Assembly (NCBI RefSeq): GCF_910591885.1
Contig: NC_063271.1
Span: 13,323,001 to 13,387,000, forward strand
DNA length: 64,000 bases
Reading direction: 5' to 3'
Source of the DNA: Bombus terrestris
Taxonomy: Eukaryota; Arthropoda; Insecta; Hymenoptera; Apidae
Below are positions 13,348-26,366 of the stretch, one piece after another (positions within the stretch are counted from its first letter, which is position 1; each line of letters opens with the position of its first letter). A model generated the notes under the pieces. The model was given only the letters and a program-made list of their open reading frames with translations. It was not told the DNA's origin and made no database searches. Both the position numbers and the translations under genes were made by a program.

Positions 13348-13560
13348 TTAGGTTGTCCGAAAAGTTTCTTTCGTTTCATAAGGTGATAATAGATGAACAA
13401 CAATTTCTGTTTTATATTATTTTATTGAATTAGGTATGATCCATTTCGTTGTATTTCTATTATTACGTTCGTGCATAATTCAATAAACTAATATAAAACA
13501 GAAAACATTGTGCGTCTATTATTTCCTTATAAAACGAAAGAAACTTTTCGGACAACCTAA
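13348..13560. mobile_element. mariner-derived foldback MITE, copy 2 (hairpin of two 5' ends)
   Basis: The element starts TTAGGTTGTCCGAAAAGTTT and ends with its exact inverse, flanked by TA at 13346-13347 and 13561-13562. The inverted similarity extends about 87 bp inward on each side with a loop of roughly 40 bp. Both arms match the 5' end of the element at 9384, so this is a head-to-head hairpin of mariner 5' ends, not a simple internal deletion. It has no coding capacity. Confidence 0.92.
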
Positions 13561-13562
13561 TA

Positions 13563-15400
13563 CATTTTTGCGCGTTTAGATCTATCATAAATGCATAAGA
13601 ATCCGCAATCTAATCACAGCAGTAGAATACTACGGTAAATGTCCTGAATTGAACATTCTTTCAAGACACGACGATTCGATATACAGAAAAAGTTTACAAC
13701 TATATTCCATGTTCCAGTTAAATAACTTGACTTTTGGAACTTTTATCGTCGACGATAAACGGGCGCTTGCAACCATTTGAATATCAACAGATGTATACTC
13801 TAACGTCTAATTTTCACATTATCGGGTTAAAAGGATTCACTCGGCGGCCATGAGATTTCGCGTAAGATTTAGCCAGGAAAAAATGCGATTTCTTGGGCAA
13901 TTCATTTAAATGGAAATGAGGTATACATATATCACTGTTATGCGTCGTTTTAAATATCAATTCGGCCGGAGTAATGGATATAGGTATAATTACGCTTGTT
14001 GAAGTAATTAAAGGATCTCGCGTTTCGGAGAGAAATTAAGTATCCGATTCTGGAGAATAAATTGAACGTCAAGAATGATAAAATTGTTCGTATTAATATC
14101 CGCATTAATTCTTGTACATTGGAAATTTGGGTTGAGTGGTTAGTCTCGTTCATCATTTTTAAACGGTGCAGCTTTTTGTTGCAAAATCGTTAACTTGAAT
14201 TTCATCATTTTGACACCATTTTAGTTAAAATTATTCAAAATAATATTGATTGGTAGTGGTTATATTACTTATTTGGTCGTATGTCGAAGACTGAAGAGAG
14301 ACGATATTTTAGTCTGTTCGATTCTTTTAATTATAACATACAAAATATCACTTCTTTACGTTGTAATATAATTTAACTCTAGAACTGCCAAACCAATTAA
14401 AATGATCGATAGCAGATTTTTTCTTTTCGTAATTACCAACAAGATGCAAGTATTTCTGGTAACATTGCTTTTTGCGCTTACTGAGACATAAACATGACTA
14501 CATATACGTACTTATTCATTCTTGCATATTGGTACGTGTAGGTACGCGTTAGAGATCGATTGTTCTAATGTTAATAGAAACATTTGGTATATATACACCA
14601 ATGCTTACGACAACGAACATACGAAAATACACTCAGATCATGAAGAATTCCAACACAGTTTATTGAATTATAAACCAACTGAGATAAAATATTAATTGCA
14701 ATTTAAATAAAATGGTAATTCTTATTAGTTAAAGATTATTGTTATTTATTATTGTTATTAATGTTATATCGATTATATGTGTACGTACTACCTATGGGGA
14801 AAAATAAAAAATTCATAGTTGAAGAATAGTATTGTAATGAATACTATGAAACGAATTATATCTAGCTGAATGAAAGTTCGTTGCATTTTGTATGGGATGT
14901 TACTATAAATAATTCGTTCGTAGTTATTGTTTTGCTTTCATAACCTTATCTAGTATTCTATTACGTGCTGTGATTGTATTGTGAAAATCTCGTTAACGCA
15001 GAAGAAGTCGTCCTCTATCGGCATAAGGATCGAGTATATGCGAATTTTATGGCTCACAATCCGAGAAGATAAAAGAACTAAATTGATTATTCACTCTAAG
15101 CGCTATTTGATTATTATTCATGCAAATAGTTAAAGAATCATTTGAATTGAAAAAATTCAAAGTGTACGTGAAAGTCAATATCGCTGTTCAACATTAATTG
15201 TCTTATGCCCAAGCAAAGAAATATCTATGCAGAAGAAAACAAAGAGATGGTGAAACATTAAAAAGTAATGATAGAGGCTAACATATGTAGATTACATTAT
15301 AGATCATAATGTTAGATTATAGCACACACGTATATGAAAAACAAAATTTGCTTTCGATTGTAAATATAAATGTGCTTTTATTTTTCATCAGATTAAGTTT
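13563..15400. other. Non-coding AT-rich DNA, nothing recognised
   Basis: Only short ORFs are present. There is no recognisable domain, RNA gene or terminal repeat pair. A small imperfect hairpin lies at about 14816-14850 (CATAGT...ACTATG). Confidence 0.6.
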
Positions 15401-15405
15401 GTTAC
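15401..15405. repeat. Target-site duplication (left) of the solo LTR
   Basis: GTTAC abuts the first base of the LTR and is repeated exactly at 15710-15714. Confidence 0.85.
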
Positions 15406-15709
15406 TGTTGAAGTGGTCACCACTTCTACGAAAACTCCACATCTGGTCTTTTTAGTTTTCTCAAGCGCTGAAGTCATCGACAGCAAATAGACAACAGAAT
15501 AGCAGGAAGGCAGACCATAAATACTAGACAGGCGACGTTGGCTTCGGGATTTTCAGTTATAAGGTAACACTGCTAGCGTGCGGATCTGGACCAGCTCAAA
15601 TTGTATTCCTACTTATTATTACACTTCTCTATTAAATCAAATATATATATTTTGTACCTTACACTTTATCCGCGCGTTTTCTCTCTTTATACATCTAATA
15701 ACCTCAACA
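15406..15709. mobile_element. Solo LTR, Copia-like
   Basis: A 304-bp segment begins TGTTGAAGTGG and ends CCTCAACA, giving the classic TG...CA ends with a short inverted TGTTGA/TCAACA. It is flanked by a perfect 5-bp duplication, GTTAC, at 15401-15405 and 15710-15714. An imperfect 17-bp palindrome (GAAGTGGTCACCACTTC) lies just inside the left end, and a TATA-like CATAAATAC sits near 15528-15536. There is no internal region or second LTR, so this is a solo LTR left by LTR-LTR recombination. Copia assignment rests on length, 5-bp duplication and end sequence only. Confidence 0.85.
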
Positions 15710-15714
15710 GTTAC
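15710..15714. repeat. Target-site duplication (right) of the solo LTR
   Basis: GTTAC follows the terminal CAACA of the LTR and matches the left flank exactly. Confidence 0.85.
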
Positions 15715-18700
15715 TTGAAGCAAGTACGTGCCACTGTAAATGACACACTTTTATATTCGAAATATAATGCGTCCGACAATACTGTTCAAAACAGTATTTA
15801 TTATTGTATTTTATAGAATCAGACAAGGTATGTTACGTTGCCTGAGTTTGGAAATATTTTATGTAGTTTTTCCATCAGTTCTTGGAAGTAAAATTCCTTT
15901 TTACTTCAAAGAATTATGATATATTATACCAGTAATGGCCTACTAAATTATCATTTGTTGTGAGTTGATCTGGATATGTATAGTTCATTAATTCAGTGAT
16001 TATCACAACGGTGATTTTTCGGTGTTATATAATTTTAGTATATATTATATTATTTACACTAATAAGTATTATTGACATTTTTATCAATATTAACAATATT
16101 TCCAATAATTCAAATCTATTCTCAGATACTGATATCACATTTGAAAGAATTTCTTATAAAAGATATAAAAAGAGAGAAAAATTCAATTTTATGTAAATTA
16201 TGCTGCATAGAAACGATATATTTCTTGATAACATAAAAAAATGTAATGTATTTAAAAGTATTCAAACGTAACTTTCACGTGTTACGTATAAAATATAGCG
16301 GTATCTAATATGATAAAAAATGCAAGAACTTTCCGTACAGCGCAATAAATCTATCCCGTGCAATTTCATCTAGACATCTTTTATTTAAGCATTGATTAAT
16401 ATTGTTTAACGTTAAATCCCGGTCTCTCGAAACGTGTGACATTTTTATCGAATATTCGTTAGCGTGACCCGTTCTGAGTCAAATGCAGAGCTCTATATTT
16501 CATCCTTACACACCATCACCGGAACTAAAAAAAGAAACCACACAGAGGGATACCAGTAATATAACTCCAGACATATCCGCCCGTGCTCTCGCCAGATTGA
16601 TCTACCCGTTAGTTTTCGGTTTCGCAATAACGTGTCTTTACAACAGCGAAAAACTTCACTGACGAATCGTCGCGAATAAATTATGTCTCAGGAGCCATAA
16701 GGATTATCGACAAGTTTCACTTTTGCAGTATCCATTTTACAATCGCCCTATTAACGCCTTCTTTACTAAGGTCATAAAATGGAACAGGGTTAATGTGACC
16801 TTTTTATATTTTAACTCCTCTAGATTTAGATCTGTTATTCTGTCTACTTCTGTATTTGTTTAAAAATATTTAAACGAATCTTTTATAAAATTTTATACAT
16901 AATTGTTGCTTAAATTAACCCAACTTTTTGCAAAGGCAACGGTATATTTAAACTTGATATTGTTCGTCTACAGTCAGGATCGGTTCTTGGTTTATTCTTA
17001 CTTTGACATAAGGTGCTAAAATTTAGAAGGTGTTCCTAATGTTTTACTAATTATATTGATCGGTGTAAGCTTTGTTTATTGTTAATGTCTATCGCTAGAA
17101 TATATAGTACCTATGGGCTATGAATGGTATTATACATACTTATACACAAAATATATAAATAATGTTATTCCGAATTTTCCAGTCCTGTGATTTTACATAA
17201 AACGTACATTAAGATTAAGAAACAGACATATGAAATATTACAACGACAATCGTGGGTAAAATTATGGTATTTCGAGGACCAAGATCCGGTGCACCGTTGT
17301 CATAAATATTCATCCATATGCAGAACCAGGCAGTTAAACTATTTACATAGATGCGGATACGAGCGAATTGAGAATTCCGAATGGTTCTTGGTGAAAATTT
17401 TTCGTATCCGATTACGACTGAATATGATAACCACCTTGATGACTCGGGGATCCTTTTCACTGGAAATGGACAAAAATATAAACGCGCCCCGCGAATAAAT
17501 CGGTGTGGTCGCATCGAAAATTGTCGAGTAATTAATTACAGATGGGTTGGTAAATATTCCACGGAGAATATTTGATGTTCCTTTAACGCGCCATTGAAAT
17601 TCATAGTTGAATTCAGAAAATGGTAAATATACACAGGTTTTGTCGTGTAATGAGTAAGAAATATCGTGAAGATGAATTAAAATCTTAAGATGCAACATAT
17701 TGTGAATTTTTTAAGATTGTAGTTAAAGCAAAAAGAAACAAATATGTCGTGGTAACTCTTTATCATAATCCTTACTCTATTTGAATATTGTTATTTTATA
17801 TTTTAAGTATATTTGAATAATATATTTTAAGTATAAATATTTGTTACAATTAGAGCATAAATGTATACAGTGGTAATAATAGTGATAAATGCATGTAATA
17901 TAATATTCAAATGATTCACATTATTTTCGTTTCTGCTGTTTATCTCACGTATATGCATAGAAAACTTGGGAGAAGCAACATTTATATATCTTAGTATATT
18001 TAATTTATCTTAATATAAGTTAGCCCACAAATTAATTTCCTTAAATTAAATATACTTATTGAAGTTGGTAATAGAAGCTACGAATTATTACAAACTTGCT
18101 GAATGGTTGCTCGTTTTTCGCTAAATGACCTTTTTGAATTATATTTCTTTCCTGTATACGATGTAATTGAAATATCCACACTGACGGAAAGTGTCATGTT
18201 ATTCCTAGAAGTTAGCAAATATGTACTTAAGAAAAAGGAATACATAAAACTACTTCTTTTATCGTTAGAAACTTAAAAGATATTCGAAACAAAAGGTGAA
18301 TGGTTTCTTGGTGTAAATGAGGCCTGCAAACAATGTCCTCATTAAAATAAGCATTTTCTCAAATAGAATTATTTATTTTTCTCCGTGGGGTCAAAGGCCT
18401 GTTTTAATTAAAACTTAGTAGCTTATGCTAAGCTTATATTAAACTGATGCATTAATGCACGAGGTATATAGGATATAACAAATATTCCAATTGATGCAAT
18501 TATTATTACTGACAAGTAACGATTGTAAAACGTAATGCAATTATTGACTTAATGCTAATATTTACAATATGTACATATATCAACAATAATTTTCAAACTT
18601 ATTTTCATTTTCCTTCAATTACATGTTCAAAGAGATTTATGTAATTAAAGAAATTATTAAATACTGCAACAAATAAAATTGCTGTTTCAGTTTTTCGGAA

Positions 18701-19815
18701 AGAATAGAAAGTAATGAAAATCAAAAATATTTATACACTTATCTTCAAATTATATACGTACCGATTAAAATTACTCTGCCGTGTATTTTTCTCTTTTTTA
18801 CGTTTTAACTCCACTTATTTTGTTCTCTTGGCATGAGATGCAAATAACATTAAAAAGTGTACAAAGCTTTAAAATATATAAAACGTCAACGCGCGCGCTC
18901 GGTTTCCCTTCGACTACAGTTTCGGAAATTTTACGTCGCCATTAACGTAGGGAATAAACCGGAGACAAGCAGTAAAAAATAAGGTGCTTTGCACGGAATC
19001 ATCAAGATACTAAAATCCGATTAAAAATAACAACGTGGAAAATTTAAACGTCGAAATTTATGGGTTAACAAGGACTTTCGTTATTCGAACAATACTCGAT
19101 TTAAACGCTCCTTCTTTCGTAATATTATGTTCTACCTATTCTAAATCACAAACATTCTACAACATTCCGTTTATGAGACCTGCGTAAGTACCTGCATAAC
19201 TTATTGTTAGTATAAATCTATCCACATGACTGTGCGAATAAACCATTTGGACAGCAGTGATTACTAAAGTAATATTCTATGTATTATTATGCTTGACTCA
19301 ACAATGAAACAATATATTATTCATAGTAAGCTTATTCGCAGTAAGATTAGCGTAATAATGCTACTTCCAAATTGGAAATCTTAAAACCTTGTTGTAAGAA
19401 AGTGTCTCTGCAATGGATGTACAGAAATGCACTTTAGAGATGGGAATTATGTCATACATATTTGTTTTCGCTTTCGAACACTCTTATTCAATGTCGTGTG
19501 TAAAATTATTTCTTTCTTGTTAAATACATCGGTAGTACATGATTTATCCGTAGAAAAGCTACAAAATCTCTTCGTATTGAATGAGCAGCGTATACGTAAG
19601 TCTTTCAATCTGAAGTGGTAGTTAGTTAGAAAGTATATAATAACAATTATCAAGAAAAATAACTGCCTTTCAAGAACAATAAAAGAACCATAGGAAAGAA
19701 ATAGAGTCAAGTAAGAGATATTACAGACAATCTTATTATTCTCTTTATCCTTGAAGAGATAGATTAGCATAAAAATAAAATAATTACTTATGTACATTTT
19801 GTGGTTTTAATAGTG
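15715..19815. other. Non-coding DNA with GC-richer patches, no gene recognised
   Basis: Patches at about 16420-16780, 17190-17600 and 18890-18980 are less AT-rich. In the second, ORFs of 64-119 codons overlap on both strands without any domain signature, which points to chance. No exon, RNA gene or mobile-element end is supported. Confidence 0.55.
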
Positions 19816-19817
19816 GA

Positions 19818-19928
19818 ATCAATACAATTGAAACAGTAAGGTTAGCTTAAAGATCAATTAGAAGAAAAAACCATTTCTGGTAGCTTAGTTAAAAATTGGT
19901 TTACAAAATTTCATTCAACCATGAAACA
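19818..19928 (+). pseudogene. Probable mariner transposase helix-turn-helix remnant
   Basis: A short plus-strand frame encodes TISGSLVKNWFTKF, which resembles the second helix-turn-helix of mariner transposases (usually VS..TV..WF.KF). The DNA also resembles the mariner relic at 46560-46820, with ATTGAAACAGTAA upstream of AAATTGGTTTACAAAATTT. It is broken by stops on both sides and has no visible terminal repeats. The minus-strand LINE tail abuts it on the right, so the LINE may have inserted into it. Confidence 0.4.
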
Positions 19929-19945
19929 TTTCTAAGGTGGAACTT

Positions 19946-20400
19946 TTTTTTTTAATTAAGATTTACAATCGCATCAACTGCGCAGTTACAAGCCAAACCA
20001 TGGAGAGGGATGGTATGGTACTTTACATTACGCTATTTTGTTAAATAGCCCAGCTTCCGTGATAAATCTTAATAAGTCATGACTCTTTTCGCTTTTCAAG
20101 TTATCTTTGGAATGGTGAGAAAACCTTTCCTTGTTTAGAGAAGGGTTTTCGATCTGTGTTTCTCGCGCAGTATACTATATTTTGGGTAGTTCAAAATCAG
20201 GTGGTCTATTGTTATTTGTGTATTACACTCTTCGTATTGTTGGATTGGTTCTTTTGATAGAAGGTAAGAGCGGGAGATCTTGAAGAGCCCTGGTTTCGGC
20301 TGATAACTATTTCGACTCGTCTGGGCTATGAACTGGTTGTTTTGTGCCTTTTGAAAAAATTTAGTCGATGTTTATAGCGAGGAGATACTGCTTTCCTTCA
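19946..20400 (-). pseudogene. 5'-truncated LINE (I/LOA-like), 3' end with poly(A)
   Basis: On the minus strand, about 20345-20155 reads as the end of a LINE polyprotein. It has a YLLSKEP motif, then C-N-T-Q-I-T-I-D-H-L-I-L and a Y..LR segment, matching the zinc-knuckle-like tail after the RNase H domain in I/LOA-type elements (YLL..E...C..C....T..HILLECP.Y...R). After a one-base frame slip near 20150 the other frame gives LLRFITEAGLFNKIA and a stop at 20028-20030, the typical terminal motif of these elements (LL.FL...GLY.KI). About 75 bp of 3' UTR follows, ending in an A-run (T-run at 19947-19956 on plus). It is broken by at least one frameshift and truncated upstream. Confidence 0.75.
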
Positions 20401-23400
20401 TAAAACTTGTTTAACCGATTTTAATTTATTTAGAAATCTAAACAACTTTTTAGGAAATAACTATTTCACAAATGACAGAAATATAAAAAGTGCGGTTTTA
20501 TCAATGAACATGGATTTTCGTTACAAGTAGATACATAAATGACGTGTTAGTTCCTCGTTGGAAAGCATTTTTAACTAAAAAGCAAAGATACGTATTTTCA
20601 TTCAAATTTCTCCACGCAAAAGGATAATTTAAAGAACTCTTCAAATACTACAATACTATCTACTATGTATGTACATATACTGTACAATATTTTGAAGATC
20701 ATATCAAATTGATATTAAACGATCAAGTTTCACATTGCATGAAAGTTACCTTTGAAGAACAGTCGAATATGTCAATTAGTATGAATATCGATGGTCCTAT
20801 TATGATTCTGCATTTCTCTATTCCTAACATACACGTGCTTCATGACGGTTAGCAAATATAAAGGTCCCTTTATCAAGCCGATGTGTTCGGTTTTATTCGA
20901 ACACGCTAACCGATTCGATGACTTGAATTTTCTTTTGATCAACGTACAAGGGAAATATATCGCTGAGGTAAATTAACCGACACGTTACGTCGTCATGAAA
21001 ATTATGACATCAGATGGAGCGGTTAAACCCCCGGGAATTATTGACATTAATACAGATTTAGTTGAAAGGAGACGAAAAGGGATGGTTGGGGCGCGTGCAG
21101 GTATGAACAGCAAATACATATCGTCCGTGCACCCCTTTTATGTAATACATGTTCCTTCGGTAACGCGTGTCTACTCATTGAAAAGTCTGTTAAGCCGGTC
21201 AGCGTTAAGTCGACGGTGAACCAATAAATCCTCGACCCTTTTCTTTCGTTACGAATGCACATCGCGGCAACGCGAGTGCCCTTTGAAGTTCTATTTAACA
21301 CGAAACATCTCATGTACCTACGTACAGCATACTCTTACAAATATATTACCGATGCATTTATTCTTGATTCCGAAATATTATTTATCCCGCTTCTCGTAAT
21401 GGATCTATTATAATTCCGTAGTATGTACATATTTATATATTTCTTTATACACCCGTTCTGTTTCTTCCTTTTATCGTAAATTTTTATAAAATACACTTTT
21501 TGTAACGTCTCCTAATTTCTTGTTAAATATTATTAATTTGATATTATCGATATTACAATTATCGATAGTACAAAAAACAAAATTTTTAGCTAATTATCAG
21601 CCAGATTTTAATTTTTGGTAAAAGTAGGAATTTATAAATTTGAAATAAAAGTTCGATGTTGAGTTAATGTTAAAGTTTAGTGTACCAAATTGTAATATAC
21701 AATTGCGGCATATATTTTATGTACACAATTGTTCCCACGAACAAAACGTTTTGTGGGTAACTGTAACCACACACCAGGCATTATTTAATCTCCAATTGAA
21801 TATGCGCCGAGATCGTCAGGAATTGAACGTGTAGATGAACTGTAACGGAAGGATGGATATGAATTCGTCGATTTTACTTGTTCCCTTATATGGAAGAATA
21901 TGAAGGAGTTACGTCTACAAATGTTACAAATGTATTAATTCGTATACATATATCGAATAATTCGACTGAAAAATGTGAAAGCTTTTTTTTCGAAGGAAGT
22001 GGCAAAGTATATATCACAGCAGCATTTTTCAAGAAACTTCATAAATTTTTGTATTTACGGAAATTACTTAGATCTAGGTGAGTTGTAGGTATCATATTTT
22101 GCATCGAGGAAAATCATTTATATAAAAAAATTCGAAACTGAAATTTCTAATTTTATTTTTACATTGACATTTTCTATTACTGTTACTTTGTATACGTTTG
22201 GTATTTTACAACAATGGAGTTTACATATCAATCAATAATTTATTCCGTATCTAAAGGTGATGTCAAAATATTGTCAAATGTAACGTCAAATTTGAGAATC
22301 AGTTGATGCGATAGGAATGAGAAAATATTTTCTAAAGTATTATTTTTGTGAGTTTATTGTTCACTGATACTTCATTCATTTGGCCAGTGTGCATGTATCG
22401 TTATTTGAAATTTCTAAAAGTAAATTGACTTCAGCTCTGTACATTTATTTTTTCTGTTATAAAAAAAGTCTTCTAAAAAATTTTTAACATAGTTACTTAA
22501 TACTTCGATTTATTTAGAAATCCTATACGATTTATAAATTCATACGTACTTTTGATTAATATTTTTCTTTCAATATAAATATGGTCGAGAAGGATATATC
22601 GACCTTAATGTCTCCAACCATTTCGTTATCCTTTCAATCATCGTTGTTATTGAGATCGCCTTATTGGATTTCATCATCGTTTTCATCTGCAGAACCCGCA
22701 ACAAGTTTTATCATCAGCGGAGATCTATTGGTTGGTCAAGGGTATACGATATATCAAGAATCTCATAGGAAATGTTAGTTTGCTCAAGTAAAAGGGATAA
22801 TACGACTCATCCATGTTGAAAAAATTGTGCTGCGGGTAATTGGTTATACACGCTCATTGCTTATACACTATACAGCAGACAAAATGCTATAATTTTACAT
22901 GAAATTATAGGACACGATAGGTTCATAGAAAATTACATATACACAAAATATGTTGATTGAAACTAAAGTGAATTATGTTAAGATTATCCATTTTACATAT
23001 TTTGTTCCAACTATGCGGCTATTTTATTGGTAATTAATTTTCTAAAACATAGAATCTTAATACTTTTGTAGATATTAAATATTATGATAATGTCATAGAT
23101 CTAAGGTAAACGTTACCTTCTTATTTTTAAATCTTGCCAAAATTTTCATATGAAGTTTGTACGTATATATGTAACCATTTAAAACATATCTTATTCTTAA
23201 TCATTAAACGATTGTATTATTTCGTTGAAATCTTAATATCATATCTCTAATATTATCGAATTCCCAATTATGCAAAATCTTTATTATAAAATTAGTTTCT
23301 ATTCTTTCATGTTAAAATAAACATTTACCTTATTAATATATTATATGATCGCAAGTTCACTTACAAGAACTTTAGTATTCTGCCTTACAAATATCAAACG

Positions 23401-26040
23401 TAACATTGAATAATTTAATTCTCTATAGCTTTTGAATAAAAGATAATATCTTTTTATATGGCGAAAAAGATATGATCTGATATCAACCAATTCATGCATT
23501 GCTCGATACCTATCTACAATCGAGTATAAATATCCTATTACTAGGAAAACAACGCACGCTTAACATAAAACGTGTAAAACCATTTGAATATAAAGCGAAA
23601 TGAAATTCACATATGTAAACATTACGAATTAAAGTTTGAAAAGATGCAAATATAAATTTAAGACGAGGATCTGTAATTTATATTAGGTAAAGATTTCCAT
23701 TTAATCTCCCTTTCTGCAACAATGGATATAATAAATATATTGATAAGGTAGTCCTGAAACCTGGAACATTTTTTCATAAATCTTTTAATAAATATATACC
23801 TAAACAAAAGAAACTTTTTGTATTTCTTATGTAAAATGAATAATTTCTTTTTTTCTTGATTTTACTCTTACATTTTACTTCGTTTCTGTACTTCATATAT
23901 CAGATTCGATGACTATAGCACGCATAACTCAAGAAACAGCAAAGATCACGCAGTACATATTATATTGAAAAGTTTTACCCCAAGACAAGTATAAGAAGCT
24001 AACTAAGATGAATGATCGCACTTTTAACCGTAGGTAAGAGATCTTCCAGCAGATATTCGAACGCGCTTACCTCGATGACAATAGATGATTTACACGTGGC
24101 GCGTACTGCGGAGGGACACTAGGCTTAAGAAATGTTGGACACATTTTTGTATATTCGCGATCGTTCGCGAGAATATCTGTATGGACCCGTAGTACAAGTC
24201 GCGAAGGCTGGGACACAGATATAAATTAACATGTAAGTCGAGAGAACAAGTGACCGTATGTTCGTGATATCTTCACCAGCTCCTCTCCTCGATCCTTCCT
24301 TTTCTTCGCGGTCGCAGCTGCCAGAGTTCCGTCTCTACGCCTGTCGTTCCTTTTTCCCGTCTCGTGCGAAGTCTGTTTCGTTTATTCGCCCCTTTCCGTC
24401 CCTCGATCCTCCAGGATGAATCGAACCACTGTGACTCGTACGGTATTCAGCGAATTTTCAATCGGTCGAGCAGTCGCACGAAGGAAACCGTGCGTCGTTA
24501 AACTCGTCGAATCGGAACTTTCTCCGAACACTGAGAGCTGTTCGTGACAGTTCCTTGGTGTATCGGCAAACGTTAAACTGTGGCTAGTTGTGGCACTCGA
24601 TTCTCCCGAGGGAAGTTTCATTGTACAAAGTTACCTATCTCCTCCTTTTTCCCTTGTTTTTAAATTTCGACGAGATCAAATTAAAGTGACAATAAGATAA
24701 CAACGCAGATCGTTCTTTCTAAAGAATGTGATAATTGGCATATTTTAATTAAAATATCCAGGATATCTTGGATAAAAATGAGGATAAAATTTATTCGCAA
24801 GAAGTTACTTATCTTTTCTTTTTTGCCGTCCTTTTGAGTTTCAGTAAGTTTCAATTATAATACAGATACATGTAGCCTTTTTCTTGAGAATATAATAATG
24901 ATATATTTTAATGAAAATATTGAAGATACTCTGAATGGACACGGTGGAATACGATGTTGATTATTAATTTGTTGTTTATATTGACACTAATTACGAAACA
25001 CTAGATTTTAAGAAGAATTACAATTTTTACTTCACTACCACAACTTGCAATTAATGCAGAAATTTAGAAGTTCTAACGTTTTTGTTACTTTATACATGAC
25101 TCTGGTAATGATAAAAATTACGAACGTTATACTTAAGGATTAATCGATTGTTTATTATATTGATTATTTTCTTCAAGTTAAAAGAAGAAATTACATTACA
25201 ATAAAAAAATTACATAAAATGATAAGAAATTACACAAATTGCTTGCTAGAGTATGTTGTTCAAAGAAACTAAGAAAAAGAAAGAAGAGAAATGAAAGAAA
25301 TGGCCCCAATTAATTACGTAAGAAATATTTACGTCTCCATATTCCTTTCAGCTGAATGAGTAAGAGAGGATAATATTATAATTAAATTTTGTGTCCATTG
25401 CGTTATCGCGTTTACTCGGTTTGACGTAATGACGTTGTAAGTAGTTGACTAATTGATTTATTGGCATCATCGATATTGCGCGGATTGCATCGATTCTGAA
25501 AGCCTTGTGAAGGTCGGACTGAAATTTTTCTCGAAGAAAATCACGAACTATCGGCGTTTTCCCTTCTTTCTCGCTTATTTCATAAATTTCTTATTTCACG
25601 TCGAATATAAAACGTGACCTGGTGACCCGAGCTGAAAACAAATCGACTATTCCTGTTGTTCTTTGCCACTTTTTCTCTAGAGATCGAAGACTTTCGAACG
25701 GCAATTAGAAAAGAAGAACAACCCGAGTCAGGCTGATTTATCGCAAAACTCATCTGCATAAAACTTCGCATTTCCTGCCTTTAATCTCGTTGGATGTTTA
25801 ATAGCCCGAAGAAATTGCATTTATTTTCTGCGTTAGGTTGTTTATGCTGCAATTTTACATATTTTCTTTATTTTTATTTCGAAACTAGTATTTTATTTGA
25901 CAACTGGAAAATCAAATACATAAATCATAATAATTCCATTGTTAAAAATTAGAAATTAATTTTTTCATTCTCTAAATTATTAGATACTTCATCTGAACAA
26001 TTTGAATATTAAGCTTGGTTAATTACTCACTTCAGGGCGT
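20401..26040. other. Non-coding DNA, no gene recognised
   Basis: GC-richer patches at 20960-21310, 24040-24640 and 25400-25800 contain short ORFs on both strands without recognisable domains. A short stretch at 23752 (GTAGTCCTGAAACCTGGAAC) resembles a Tc1/mariner end but has no partner. Everything else is AT-rich and featureless. Confidence 0.55.
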
Positions 26041-26366
26041 GCTTCATCGATTTTAATGATCTCGAAGTATGTTGCCAAGATCATCGTTCTGAACAATTTT
26101 TCCCGATACATGTTATCGTTCCTGCCCTTAATTTTCAAAGTATTCACAAAAGACCTCAATAGAATTTAATTTACGTTTACATTTTATTTTGGAGTAGCCG
26201 GGTGCATTTTTATATATACCAGAATGAAGTGTAATGGAACTAGATTTAGTTGAAGATCTTGGCGAATATCGCAAAAACTAAGGCCGGTAACATGTATTGA
26301 GGAAAATTGTTCGGAATAACTTTGACAACATATTTCAAAATCATTAAAATTGGTAAAGTATGCCAT
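26041..26366. mobile_element. Second copy of the inverted-repeat family, short form
   Basis: The left arm (about 26050-26125) contains TTTTAATGAT, ATGTTGCCAAG, TTCTGAACAATTTTTCCC and ATACATGTTA. The right arm (about 26275-26360) carries the inverse: TAACATGTAT, AAAATTGTTCGGAATAACTT and ATCATTAAAA. The same order of motifs, including the GTTCAGAA core and CTAAGGCCG, is found in the arms of the 8361-8993 element. The arms are diverged (roughly 70-80% by eye) and the centre is short. It has no coding capacity. Confidence 0.6.

Noticed and set aside
23752..23775. GTAGTCCTGAAACCTGGAAC resembling a mariner end
   Set aside because: No matching inverted end and no TA-bounded element within a few hundred bases.
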